64,000 nucleotides of DNA from SXRF01 sp964624555 (GTDB taxonomy: Bacteria > Pseudomonadota > Alphaproteobacteria > Rickettsiales > SXRF01): assembly GCA_964624555.1 (NCBI GenBank), contig CAZUXB010000002.1, forward strand, positions 34,852 through 98,851, written 5' to 3'. The notes below the pieces were generated by a model, which saw only the letters and a list, made by a program, of their open reading frames with translations, had not been told where the DNA came from and ran no database searches. Positions 1 through 7,969 of the stretch are shown one piece after another; position 1 is the first letter of the stretch, and every line of letters starts with the position of its first letter. The translations under genes were made by a program, and so were the position numbers.

Positions 1-2
1 TA

Positions 3-356
3 TCACAGCTGCTGCAGAATCTTATCGCTAATGCAATCAAATATTGTAAGGAAAAACCACGTATACATATAAGCGATGAGAGAAGTGGTGATTGCTGGAG
101 GATAAGTGTACGCGATAATGGCATCGGTATTCCACCAGCCCAGCACGAACAGATTTTTGCAATCTTTCGGCGGTTGCATCAACCGGAAGAATATCCTGGT
201 ATTGGTTTAGGATTAGCTATCTGCAAGCGAATAGTTCAGCAACATGACGGAATAATAGAGGTGGAGTCTGAGCTCGGGAAAGGTTCATGTTTCCATTTCA
301 CAGTGCCAGCGTTATCTGCAGTTAAATCACAGGAAAGAAAGGTGGTTTATGGTTAA
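3..356 (+). CDS. Sensor histidine kinase, C-terminal ATPase part (5' truncated)
   Basis: An open frame runs in from the left edge and ends in a GHKL/HATPase_c domain. The N box (LLQNLIANAIKY), G1 box (DNGIGI), an F-box-like stretch (IFAIFRRL) and G2 box (GIGLGLAI) are all visible in order, so the ATP-binding fold looks intact. The dimerisation/His domain and any sensor region lie outside the window. The stop overlaps the start of the downstream response-regulator gene by 8 bases, which indicates a co-transcribed two-component pair. The signal sensed cannot be inferred from this fragment. Confidence 0.9.
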   Translation, partial: SQLLQNLIANAIKYCKEKPRIHISDERSGDCWRISVRDNGIGIPPAQHEQIFAIFRRLHQPEEYPGIGLGLAICKRIVQQHDGIIEVESELGKGSCFHFTVPALSAVKSQERKVVYG

Positions 357-2058
357 GACTCAGCTTGCGAATAATTCTTTTTCTACAATCAACATTTTGC
401 TGGTGGAAGATGACAAGAGCGATGCTTTTATGGTGAGCAATTTGTTGGATTCATATCCTGGCTCTATTTTTAGAATCAAACATGTAACCAGGCAGCCGCA
501 GGCGCTAACGGCACTTGCCGAGGAAGAGTTCGATGTCTGCATCCTTGATCTAACCTTGCCGGATGCCCATGGGTTCAGTGCGTTGGTGGCTATTCAGGAA
601 AAAGCTCCCAATATGCCAGTGTTGATTTTGACCGGCATGAAAGATAACGCCCTTGCTAAACATGCAGTGGCCCGTGGTGCACAGGATTATTTGCTTAAGG
701 ATGACCTGAAAATTGATGTCATGGTACGGGCGATTGACTATGCAATTGAGCGCAAGCAACTGGAAATTGATCTGTTCGTCCGCGCTAACTATGATACGCT
801 GACAGGTATAGCCAACCGCACTATGTTTATGGATCGTCTGCAGATGGCTCTGGCCCGTGCTGAACGTTCGCAGGTAAATGTTGCAGTTTTATTCATCGAT
901 CTTGATAAATTCAAACCAATAAATGATATGTATGGCCATGATGCTGGCGATGTAGCACTGAAAACTGTTGCACAGAGGATTAAGGCTACGTTACGCAGTT
1001 ATGATACTCCCGCGCGGTTTGGTGGGGACGAATTTGTTGTATTGCTGGAGGATATTGATAAGCCGTACAACGCAGCCTGTATAGCGCAGAAAATTATCAC
1101 AGCAATTTCTGAACCTATATTTTATAAAGAAAATAAACTGGAGCTTGGTGCAAGTATCGGTATTGTTTTTGTTGATGCGCCAATATCTTCAGAGGCATTG
1201 CTGCAACACGCTGACCTGGCCATGTATAACGCAAAGATGGAAGGAAGGAATACTTATCGTTTTTATGTGGATAACATGCAGGATGCAGTTACTGCCAGGA
1301 TGAGCATGGAAGATGATTTGCGTACTGCATTGGCAGTAGACGAGCTTAAGCTTTATTATCAGCCGTATTTCACAACTGATGGAATTTCAGTTGCTGGTGT
1401 CGAGGTATTATTACGTTGGCAGCATCCTGAGCGTGGCCTTATATGCGCAGGTGAATTTTTGGGAATTGCTGAATCCTGTAAGATGATGCCGGAAATAACC
1501 AGGTTTGTGTGTACGCAACTTTATAATGACATAGCCATGTTTAATGTTCGTGCGCGTCCTATTACCATATCTATGAATCTTGCCGCGTCACAGCTTGATG
1601 TGCCAAGCTTGATCGATAATCTTATTCTAATTTCCGAAAAGGATTTTCTTGGAGAGAACCGCTTAGTAGTTGAAGTACATGAAGAGGCCATTGCACCTAT
1701 TTCAGGGCCTTGTTTTATGACTCTGGCAAAACTGTATGAAATGGGCGTGGGATTGCATCTGGATCATTTCGGCCTTAACACAGTACCACTTACTACATTG
1801 TGCGAATTGCCATTCTCACTCTTAAAAGTCGATTTATCGCTGGTAAAAAATATGGGTAGGGTAAAGTCTGATAATATGCTGATAAACGCAGCTATAGCCC
1901 TTGCCCACCAGTTGGATATGAAGGTCGGTGCAGTAGGTGTTGAAGAACAGTGGCAGGTGCAGGTGCTTCAGGCTCAGGGATGCGACATATTACAGGGATT
2001 CCTTACCGGCCCCCCTATGGATGCTAAGGCATTGGTAGAATGGTTAAAAAATAAGTAA
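349..2058 (+). CDS. Response regulator with GGDEF and degenerate EAL domains
   Basis: This 569-residue protein has an N-terminal receiver domain (about 14-135, acidic pocket VEDD, phospho-acceptor Asp67 in ILDLTLPD). A GGDEF domain (about 145-310) follows, with an intact GGDEF motif at 225-229, and then an EAL domain (about 320-565). The diguanylate cyclase half should be able to make cyclic-di-GMP. The EAL half looks inactive as a phosphodiesterase: the signature reads EVL (352-354) rather than EAL, and the DDFG metal motif reads DHFG (472-475). It may bind rather than cleave the nucleotide. The gene overlaps the preceding kinase by 8 bases, so phosphorylation by that kinase probably sets its output. 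Confidence 0.9.
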   Translation: MVKTQLANNSFSTINILLVEDDKSDAFMVSNLLDSYPGSIFRIKHVTRQPQALTALAEEEFDVCILDLTLPDAHGFSALVAIQEKAPNMPVLILTGMKDNALAKHAVARGAQDYLLKDDLKIDVMVRAIDYAIERKQLEIDLFVRANYDTLTGIANRTMFMDRLQMALARAERSQVNVAVLFIDLDKFKPINDMYGHDAGDVALKTVAQRIKATLRSYDTPARFGGDEFVVLLEDIDKPYNAACIAQKIITAISEPIFYKENKLELGASIGIVFVDAPISSEALLQHADLAMYNAKMEGRNTYRFYVDNMQDAVTARMSMEDDLRTALAVDELKLYYQPYFTTDGISVAGVEVLLRWQHPERGLICAGEFLGIAESCKMMPEITRFVCTQLYNDIAMFNVRARPITISMNLAASQLDVPSLIDNLILISEKDFLGENRLVVEVHEEAIAPISGPCFMTLAKLYEMGVGLHLDHFGLNTVPLTTLCELPFSLLKVDLSLVKNMGRVKSDNMLINAAIALAHQLDMKVGAVGVEEQWQVQVLQAQGCDILQGFLTGPPMDAKALVEWLKNK

Positions 2059-2166
2059 AGAGCATTGTAATAAATCCGTAACAAACCTGTGGTTGACGTA
2101 ATGGCCATTTATACTATAAATGACAGCCTTCACTAAATGTTTTGTTAAAAAAAACAACAGGGAATA

Positions 2167-3486
2167 ATGGGAGAATACAAGAACATGGCTACATCAACAC
2201 CGGCTAATTCTATCTTTTCAAAATTATGGTTCAGGGTGGTGTTGGGCCTTTTGCTGGGTATTGCGTTTGGTTTTGCGATGAGTGGGGTTGGTTCTGACAG
2301 CGTATTTGGGACTGATGGTAAAACCATTCTTACTGAATATGTGAAGCCGGTTGGTACCGTTTTCATCAACATGATTAAGATGGTAGTGGTCCCATTGATT
2401 TTTTTCTCACTGGTGAGTGGAATTACCAGTATGGCTGATGCCGAATCTTTCAAGCGGGTTGGGATTAAATCAGTTGCTGCATTTTTAATGACCGGTGCGT
2501 TTGCCGTATGTATAGGGCTTGCTTTTGGTACTATATTCCATCCTGGGTTAGGTGTTGATCTTTCATCGCTTAAAGCTCACGTTGCAGCATCCGCTCCGGC
2601 ACCTGCCCCAAAACAGGTGAATCTTATACAGATTTTGGTAGATATGATTCCTACCAATGTTTTTAAAGCTATGGCCGATGATAATATTTTGCAGGTTGTA
2701 GTATTTGCTATATTTACCGGTATTACCCTGAATACACTTGGGGAAAAGGTCAAAAATTTGACTGACCTGTGCAAATCGGCAGCGCAAATGGTTTTCAAGA
2801 TGATTGAAACCATCATAAAATTTTCGCCATATGGCGTATTCGCACTGACCTCGTGGGTGGTTGGTACGCAGGGAATTGAAATATTGATAGCGTTATTAAA
2901 ACTGGTACTAACTGTTACTGGTGCGCTGTTCACCCAATATATACTTTTTGGTATTATGGTTATGGTTTTTGCGCGCGTTTCGCCTATGCCATTTTACCGT
3001 AAAATGGCTGAGCCACAGTTGCTCGCTTTTTCTACCAGCAGCAGCAAGGCTACACTTTCAACCGCAATGCGTGTGGTAAACGAAAAGATTGGTGTTTCTA
3101 AGAGTATTACATCGTTCGTATTACCGCTGGGGGCTTCCATAAATATGGATGGTACGGCGATTTATTTAGGTATATGCTCACTGTTTTTCTCGCAGGCTTA
3201 TAATATACCGCTCGACGTTCACCATTATTTCATACTTGTACTGACTGCTACCCTTGGCTCTATAGGTGCTGCCGGTATTCCCGGTGGCTCGTTAATCATG
3301 ATGGGGATGGTATTTACCTCGGTTGGTTTACCGCTGGAGGGTATAGCCCTGATCGCTGGTGTTGACCGTATCCTCGATATGATGCGTACCACGGTAAACA
3401 TTACCGGTGACTCGCTTATCACCATGCTGGTTGATAAGTCAGAAGGTACCATGGATATGGAAACTTATCATAATATGAGTTTGTAA
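2167..3486 (+). CDS. Dicarboxylate/amino acid:cation symporter (DAACS family)
   Basis: A 439-residue multi-pass inner-membrane transporter of the GltP/DctA family, importing dicarboxylates or acidic amino acids with H+ or Na+. Family hallmarks are present: the serine-rich re-entrant hairpin SSSKATLS, the NMDGT motif, the second hairpin AAGIPGGS, and the substrate/cation motif DRILDMMRTTVNITGD near the C-terminus. An alternative start six codons downstream (ATG at 2185) is possible because a GGGAG lies before it. The gene is monocistronic as far as can be seen. The exact substrate cannot be told from sequence. Confidence 0.9.
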   Translation: MGEYKNMATSTPANSIFSKLWFRVVLGLLLGIAFGFAMSGVGSDSVFGTDGKTILTEYVKPVGTVFINMIKMVVVPLIFFSLVSGITSMADAESFKRVGIKSVAAFLMTGAFAVCIGLAFGTIFHPGLGVDLSSLKAHVAASAPAPAPKQVNLIQILVDMIPTNVFKAMADDNILQVVVFAIFTGITLNTLGEKVKNLTDLCKSAAQMVFKMIETIIKFSPYGVFALTSWVVGTQGIEILIALLKLVLTVTGALFTQYILFGIMVMVFARVSPMPFYRKMAEPQLLAFSTSSSKATLSTAMRVVNEKIGVSKSITSFVLPLGASINMDGTAIYLGICSLFFSQAYNIPLDVHHYFILVLTATLGSIGAAGIPGGSLIMMGMVFTSVGLPLEGIALIAGVDRILDMMRTTVNITGDSLITMLVDKSEGTMDMETYHNMSL

Positions 3487-3525
3487 TTCTGTTCCCTCTT
3501 TCCTTGGGAGATAACTATTTAAACT

Positions 3526-3613
3526 CCCTCTCCCTCTGGGAGAGGGTGGGGTGAGGGCTAAGTCATATATAGAACAAAGCCCTCATCCTAACCTTCTCCC
3601 AAAGGGAGAAGGG
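3526..3613. repeat. Palindromic repeat at the 3' end of hpt
   Basis: Two arms, CCCTCTCCCTCTGGGAGAGG... and ...CCTTCTCCCAAAGGGAGAAG, form a long imperfect inverted repeat with nested smaller hairpins, separated by an AT-rich loop near 3560-3577. It lies between convergent genes and could act as a bidirectional transcription terminator or as a dispersed palindromic element. Its right arm runs into the hpt reading frame and supplies the last residues (LLPLGEG) of that protein. Confidence 0.8.
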
Positions 3614-4145
3614 ACGTGGTTATAGCGCCAATAAATGGTAATTCGCGGTAGTAGTTGGCGTAGTCGAGCCCATAGCCAACCACAAACCTGTCAGGTATAG
3701 TGAAACCTACGAAATCAGCATTTATTTCCACTTTTCGCTTGCCTGGTTTTTCAAGCATCACGGCAATTTTTATGCTTGCTGCCCCGCGTTCTTTAATCAG
3801 ATTGCGGGCGAAGGTCAGAGTGTTTCCTGATTCCAGTATATCATCCACTATAAGAACCTCACGGTTTCGGACATCCTCTATTATATCACGTATTATCTGC
3901 ACTTTTCCACTTGAGGTGGAATTCTTTCCATAGCTGGCGAGAGTCATAAAATCGACCTGCGGTTTTACTCCGGCAAAATGCAGGGCGCGTATTAAATCAG
4001 CGGTAAATACAAAGCTGCCCCTGAGCAGTGATACTATCATAATATCAGGTGACATATGGCTGGCTATTTCGCCAGCCAGCAACTTCACACGCTGAGATAA
4101 CTCTTCTGCGCTAACCAGGACATCAATCTTACTTGGCTTTTCCAT
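3588..4145 (-). CDS. hpt: Hypoxanthine phosphoribosyltransferase
   Basis: This 185-residue enzyme of purine salvage converts hypoxanthine (and usually guanine) plus PRPP to the nucleotide. The PRPP-binding loop VLIVDDILESGNTL and the C-terminal family signature GLDYANYYRELPFIGAI are present. The start overlaps the 3' end of the zinc-ribbon gene by 17 bases, so the two are probably co-translated. The protein's final residues after PFIGAI are encoded by a palindromic repeat and look like an extension over the usual family end. Confidence 0.93.
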   Translation of the reverse strand: MEKPSKIDVLVSAEELSQRVKLLAGEIASHMSPDIMIVSLLRGSFVFTADLIRALHFAGVKPQVDFMTLASYGKNSTSSGKVQIIRDIIEDVRNREVLIVDDILESGNTLTFARNLIKERGAASIKIAVMLEKPGKRKVEINADFVGFTIPDRFVVGYGLDYANYYRELPFIGAITTSLLPLGEG

Positions 4146-4788
4146 TTGGGTAACTCCTTAGTGCCAGCTCTAGTGGTGTGCCCAAATCAATTACAAAACG
4201 TTTGGCAATAGAGAATTTAACATTGATGCCACCAGTAGTGAACGGCATGGTTTCCTTTGGCCCCAGTATTGCACCATTGCTTGGGAAATCCTGCCACTGT
4301 AGCTTGTTATTCTCGCCATCAAGCAATGCGACACGTATGTTAGGAACAGGGTGCGGTGTGTCGCTAACATTCATAATGTTAGCATCAATTTCATAAATAG
4401 TATTTTTTTCATCAATCTGCTTGGTCATCTGAACATCGGCAAGAACAATGCCTTTGCTGGGTGATACTCCAAATATACCCGGTATGGTGATAAATAACGC
4501 CAGAGCTATTGCTAAAATAGCAAGCAGGGCAACGACCGCTTTCAGCCCGGAATGAGTTGTAACTCTGGCTACTGGAAGGTTCGAGCCATGGGAAAGTGGT
4601 TTTGGTGTAGCGTTTATATCGCCAATTATTTTATCAAAATCAGGAAGTTCACTTTTTGTAGTATCTATTGGTGGATTTTCAAACCAGCTATGGCTGCATT
4701 TGGCGCAACGTACCGTTCTGCCACTAGCCCCAATTGCCTGGTCAGAAACAAGATAACGAGCATTGCAGTTTTTACATTGTAAAATCAT
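4129..4788 (-). CDS. MJ0042-type zinc-ribbon membrane protein
   Basis: A 219-residue protein with an N-terminal zinc ribbon (CKNCNARY... CAKCSHSW, two CxxC pairs), a linker, one transmembrane helix (about 88-112, rich in A/L/I), and a C-terminal domain with a DUF3426-like look predicted to lie outside the cytoplasm. The family is common in alphaproteobacteria beside hpt and divergent from ftsE, as here. Function is not established; a cell-envelope role is an inference from context. Confidence 0.8.
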   Translation of the reverse strand: MILQCKNCNARYLVSDQAIGASGRTVRCAKCSHSWFENPPIDTTKSELPDFDKIIGDINATPKPLSHGSNLPVARVTTHSGLKAVVALLAILAIALALFITIPGIFGVSPSKGIVLADVQMTKQIDEKNTIYEIDANIMNVSDTPHPVPNIRVALLDGENNKLQWQDFPSNGAILGPKETMPFTTGGINVKFSIAKRFVIDLGTPLELALRSYPNGKAK

Positions 4789-4855
4789 ATCATTTGTATA
4801 ATCTCAAAAATTGGATATAGCATACTATATAATTTGTCAGCTACTAAAGAAAAAA

Positions 4856-5560
4856 ATGATGATTACATTAGAACATATAGCAATGGAATATACCGAGGGG
4901 CAACCTATATTAAAGGATATATCCTTTACCCTTGAGCGCGGCTCATTCCATTTCCTGACCGGGGCCAGCGGTGCCGGTAAGAGTACGCTCCTTTCAATTC
5001 TATCACTACAGAACAAACCAACGCATGGGAAATTCCATATGTTTGGGGAGAACGTAACGCAAATGGAACGTGCGGAATTGCCAAGGTTACGGCGCAGGGT
5101 AGGGATAGTACTTCAGGACTATCGCCTGCTTGACCATTTGACGGTTCTTGAGAATGTTTCGTTGCCGCTTAAAGTTATGGGCGAATCTGATGAGGAAATT
5201 AAACCTAAAGCTTTTGAACTTCTGGAGTGGATAGGTCTGTCGGAACATCAAAATGCTAAGCCAGCAACTCTTTCCGGCGGTCAGAAACAGCGTGCTGCGA
5301 TTGCGCGTGCTGTAATCAGTAAACCTGATATTTTACTGGCGGATGAGCCGACCGGTAATCTTGACTCAGATCTGGCACAGCGTTTTATGTATTTATTTGA
5401 GGCCCTTAACCAGACTGGAACAACGGTGCTTATCGCCAGCCACGATGAGAACCTTATTTCGCTATTCAATTACCCAACTTTGCGTCTTAAAAATGGTGCG
5501 CTGGTCAGGCAAGAGCCTGTATCGCAGGTTGTTAAAGGTTTTAATGAAAGTATTGCATAA
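4856..5560 (+). CDS. ftsE: Cell division ATP-binding protein FtsE
   Basis: An ABC ATPase of about 234 residues. Walker A GASGAGKST, Q-loop region VLQDYRLLDHLTVLENV, signature LSGGQKQR and Walker B ILLADEPTGNLD are all intact, and the sequence is closest in feel to FtsE, which with the membrane protein FtsX controls septal peptidoglycan hydrolases. I chose ATG 4856 because FtsE proteins begin just before the first beta strand (ITLEHIAMEY); an in-frame ATG at 4811 would add 15 unusual residues. No ftsX follows: the next gene encodes a PAS protein. LolD is the main alternative identity. Confidence 0.88.
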   Translation: MMITLEHIAMEYTEGQPILKDISFTLERGSFHFLTGASGAGKSTLLSILSLQNKPTHGKFHMFGENVTQMERAELPRLRRRVGIVLQDYRLLDHLTVLENVSLPLKVMGESDEEIKPKAFELLEWIGLSEHQNAKPATLSGGQKQRAAIARAVISKPDILLADEPTGNLDSDLAQRFMYLFEALNQTGTTVLIASHDENLISLFNYPTLRLKNGALVRQEPVSQVVKGFNESIA

Positions 5561-5666
5561 AATGCAATATAAATATTCCTGTATTAATTGAAGAAATAAT
5601 GTTATTATCACAAGGTTGTTTGCATTATAAATCATATGTTTAATTTATAGTATTTTATTTAGCAGC

Positions 5667-6122
5667 ATGCCAGAGATACCTGTAATTGAACGGCGTATTA
5701 CCCTGAGGCTGATTGCCTATTGGGAGAAATTACGCAAACAAAACCAAATGCCGGAGGAGTCTGATATTGATCCTGATGATTTGCAGGATCTTTGGGATTA
5801 TTGTTTCCTGATCCATGTGAAAGATTTAAACAAACCAGATTATAACTATACTTACCTGGGGAAAGCCATACAACAGGCTTATAGTGGTGAGCTGGAAGAT
5901 AATGTTAGAAGTCGACTTGTTTCCCCTAATGCTGCGAAGCTGGCGCCCAGCTATGCCAAAGTTATCGAAACGCGCGCACCTTTAGTAGAAGAAGGGGAAT
6001 TCATTAACCTGCGTAATGATGTGGTAAAATATCGCCAGTGTTTGTTGCCACTGGGTAGCGGAAATACTGTCGAAGCTATATTTGGCGGTATGCGCTTCAA
6101 GATTTTTTCTAAAAATTCCTAG
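5667..6122 (+). CDS. PAS-domain protein, PAS_5 type
   Basis: A 151-residue soluble protein that consists of little more than one PAS-like fold of the alphaproteobacterial PAS_5 class: an N-terminal helix with RLIAYWEKLR, an acidic DIDPDDLQDLWDYCFLIHV stretch, a YLGKAIQQAYSGEL segment and a C-terminal core VKYRQCLLPLG...VEAIFGGMRF. Members are small single-domain proteins of unknown ligand, often multi-copy in alphaproteobacteria. There is no output domain, so it presumably acts through a partner. It lies 106 bases after ftsE. Confidence 0.72.
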   Translation: MPEIPVIERRITLRLIAYWEKLRKQNQMPEESDIDPDDLQDLWDYCFLIHVKDLNKPDYNYTYLGKAIQQAYSGELEDNVRSRLVSPNAAKLAPSYAKVIETRAPLVEEGEFINLRNDVVKYRQCLLPLGSGNTVEAIFGGMRFKIFSKNS

Positions 6123-6201
6123 AATTTCCTTCAAATTTGTGTGTTGAAAGCAGTTTGCCATGCTGCTATGCAGTTATATTACAAATTATAAGGAAAATAC
6201 T

Positions 6202-7017
6202 ATGGCACTACATGAGATTATTGAAAAAGCATGGGAAAATCGTGCAGAACTTAATGCTTCAACAACAGGGGAAATTCGTGATGCCGTTGAAATTGCCCTT
6301 TCCCGCCTTGATGGTGGCGAAGCGCGGATAGCTGAAAAAGTCGATGGTAAATGGCAGGTCAACCAGTGGCTGAAAAAGGCCGTGCTCCTGTCATTCAGGC
6401 TAAATGATAATATGGTTATGGAATCTGGTGATTTACGCTATTTCGATAAAGTACCAACTAAATTTGCGGGCTGGAAAGAAACCCAGTTCCGTGCCGCAGG
6501 TTTCCGGGTGATACCGGGTGCGGTGGTGCGCCGCTCGGCTTATATCGCTAAAGATGTCGTTCTAATGCCAAGCTTTGTCAATGTTGGTGCCTATGTCGGT
6601 GAGGGGACCATGGTTGACACCTGGGCGACTGTCGGCAGTTGTGCGCAGATCGGCAAGCATTGCCATATCTCCGGCGGAACCGGCATTGGCGGCGTGCTCG
6701 AACCTCTACAGGCCGAGCCGGTGATAATTGAGGATAATTGCTTCATCGGTGCGCGCAGCGAAATCGCCGAGGGTGTTATCGTGGAAGAAGGTTCGGTGAT
6801 ATCAATGGGCGTGTTCATAGGTGCATCGACCAAGATAGTCGACCGCGCAACCGGCGAAGTTTTCTATGGCCGCGTACCGGCCTACAGTGTGGTAGTGCCT
6901 GGAACTATGCCTGCCAAAAATGCCGGAGAACCCAATTTATACTGTGCCGTCATCGTAAAACGCGTGGACGAAAAAACCCGCTCCAAAACCGCGATTAATG
7001 AATTGCTTAGGGAGTAG
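6202..7017 (+). CDS. dapD: Tetrahydrodipicolinate N-succinyltransferase
   Basis: DapD transfers succinyl from succinyl-CoA to tetrahydrodipicolinate in the lysine/meso-diaminopimelate pathway, supplying peptidoglycan precursor. The 271-residue protein has the N-terminal helical domain followed by a left-handed beta-helix of hexapeptide repeats (VVLMPSFVNVGAYVGEGT, then GSCAQIGKHCHISGGTGIGG), and ends in the usual lid and tail. ATG 6202 is preferred to the upstream in-frame ATG at 6160 because AAGGA lies at a good spacing and DapD proteins start with a short ALxxIIExAWENR helix. The gene stands alone. Confidence 0.95.
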   Translation: MALHEIIEKAWENRAELNASTTGEIRDAVEIALSRLDGGEARIAEKVDGKWQVNQWLKKAVLLSFRLNDNMVMESGDLRYFDKVPTKFAGWKETQFRAAGFRVIPGAVVRRSAYIAKDVVLMPSFVNVGAYVGEGTMVDTWATVGSCAQIGKHCHISGGTGIGGVLEPLQAEPVIIEDNCFIGARSEIAEGVIVEEGSVISMGVFIGASTKIVDRATGEVFYGRVPAYSVVVPGTMPAKNAGEPNLYCAVIVKRVDEKTRSKTAINELLRE

Positions 7018-7429
7018 TATTCATATTTTTCTCTTTCTTCATTAAAAATTGGTGTGACCAGGAAATCTTATGCTGTGCTCAGGATTGGTGCGTTGTCTCC
7101 TCCTCTTGGAACACCACCGGATTCCAACAGTAACGCTTCCTCCTAGATTTTAATCTAGAGTGAAACATGGATTCCCTTTCGGGTCATAGATAGTATCAAA
7201 TAATGCAAACAGCATTGTGATTTCCCGATCACACACCAATCAAAACACAGGAATAAATGGTCGGGAAGTGGGAAAATAGATACTGTCATTGCGAGGCAAT
7301 GCCGAAGCAATCCAGGTGTTGCTGCAGGTTGGTACTGGATTGCTTCCCCCGCAACAAGTGCGGGGTCGCAATGACGAAGATAAGTGGCAGATCCTGTGCT
7401 GCGGCTAGTGCCGTCCACAGGATGACGGG
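7018..7429. other. Gene-free interval with palindromic repeat DNA
   Basis: This stretch between convergent dapD and the minus-strand conserved gene holds no convincing reading frame. It contains a clear palindromic element (7284-7377, listed separately) and a short hairpin TAGATTTTAATCTA near 7144-7157. The remainder has the patchy look of degraded repeat copies. Confidence 0.6.
7284..7377. repeat. Palindromic dispersed repeat (CATTGCGAGG...GCAATGACG type)
   Basis: Outer arms TGTCATTGCGAGG and GGTCGCAATGACGA and inner arms GAAGCAATCCAG and CTGGATTGCTTC form a long imperfect inverted repeat. The same general sequence pattern (TCATTGCGAG..., ...AAGCAATCCAG) is familiar from dispersed palindromic elements of Rickettsia and other bacteria. 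It probably folds into a cruciform or RNA hairpin and may terminate transcription between the convergent genes. Confidence 0.82.
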
Positions 7430-7969
7430 TTATATAAACGGGTCATAGGACCATTGCAGCAGTGCCTGGCGCTGGCGGGGGCGGCATTTTAAGTCACCGG
7501 CTTTGCAATTGGCTTTTATCTGTCCGGCGTGGCGGGAAAAATTGCGCCAGCGTTTTATCTGCGCTGTGTCCACTGCATCTTCACGCCGGCCCAGATAATA
7601 ACGGCAATACCACTGGAACCAGCCACGCGGGTCATTGCCGATTATCCAGCCTTTTTCCTGCCAAACAGAAAGAGGCTGGCGGCTTTTTATTTTAAAATAA
7701 TTGATATTTTCGTCAGCAACATCACTGAGTTTTGCTTTTTTGAACCATGCGGCAGGAAATTCTTTCTGGCAATCGTTGCAATATTTGCCTTCAAATACGC
7801 CCATCTCCAACATTTGCTGCGGTGAATAACAGGGATTGAAAGTATCGGCGAAATCTTCACCCATTGGCGCGTCAAGGCGGTAGGAATAACTGCGCTGCAT
7901 TTTATCATTCACTTTGATAATGTCGCCTATTTCGAAATTATGCACGCTTGCTGGTTTCCTGTTCATCAA
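7430..7969 (-). CDS. Conserved hypothetical protein (widely distributed, unknown function)
   Basis: A 179-residue basic protein with many conserved aromatic and Cys residues: GDIIKVNDKMQRSYSY, GKYCNDCQKEFPAAWF, QPLSVWQEKGWI, DPRGWFQWYCRYYLGRR and a C-terminal KRWRNFSRHAGQIKANC. I recognise the pattern as a widely conserved family without an assigned role, found in many bacteria and also in plants and fungi. Its start overlaps the end of gltB by 32 bases, so it is the last gene of the glt operon. The GWFQWYCRYY core suggests a nucleic-acid or cofactor-binding surface, but that is only a guess. Confidence 0.75.
   Translation of the reverse strand: MMNRKPASVHNFEIGDIIKVNDKMQRSYSYRLDAPMGEDFADTFNPCYSPQQMLEMGVFEGKYCNDCQKEFPAAWFKKAKLSDVADENINYFKIKSRQPLSVWQEKGWIIGNDPRGWFQWYCRYYLGRREDAVDTAQIKRWRNFSRHAGQIKANCKAGDLKCRPRQRQALLQWSYDPFI

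Noticed and set aside
4811..4855. Upstream start for ftsE
   Set aside because: It would add 15 residues not seen in FtsE proteins and lacks a ribosome site.
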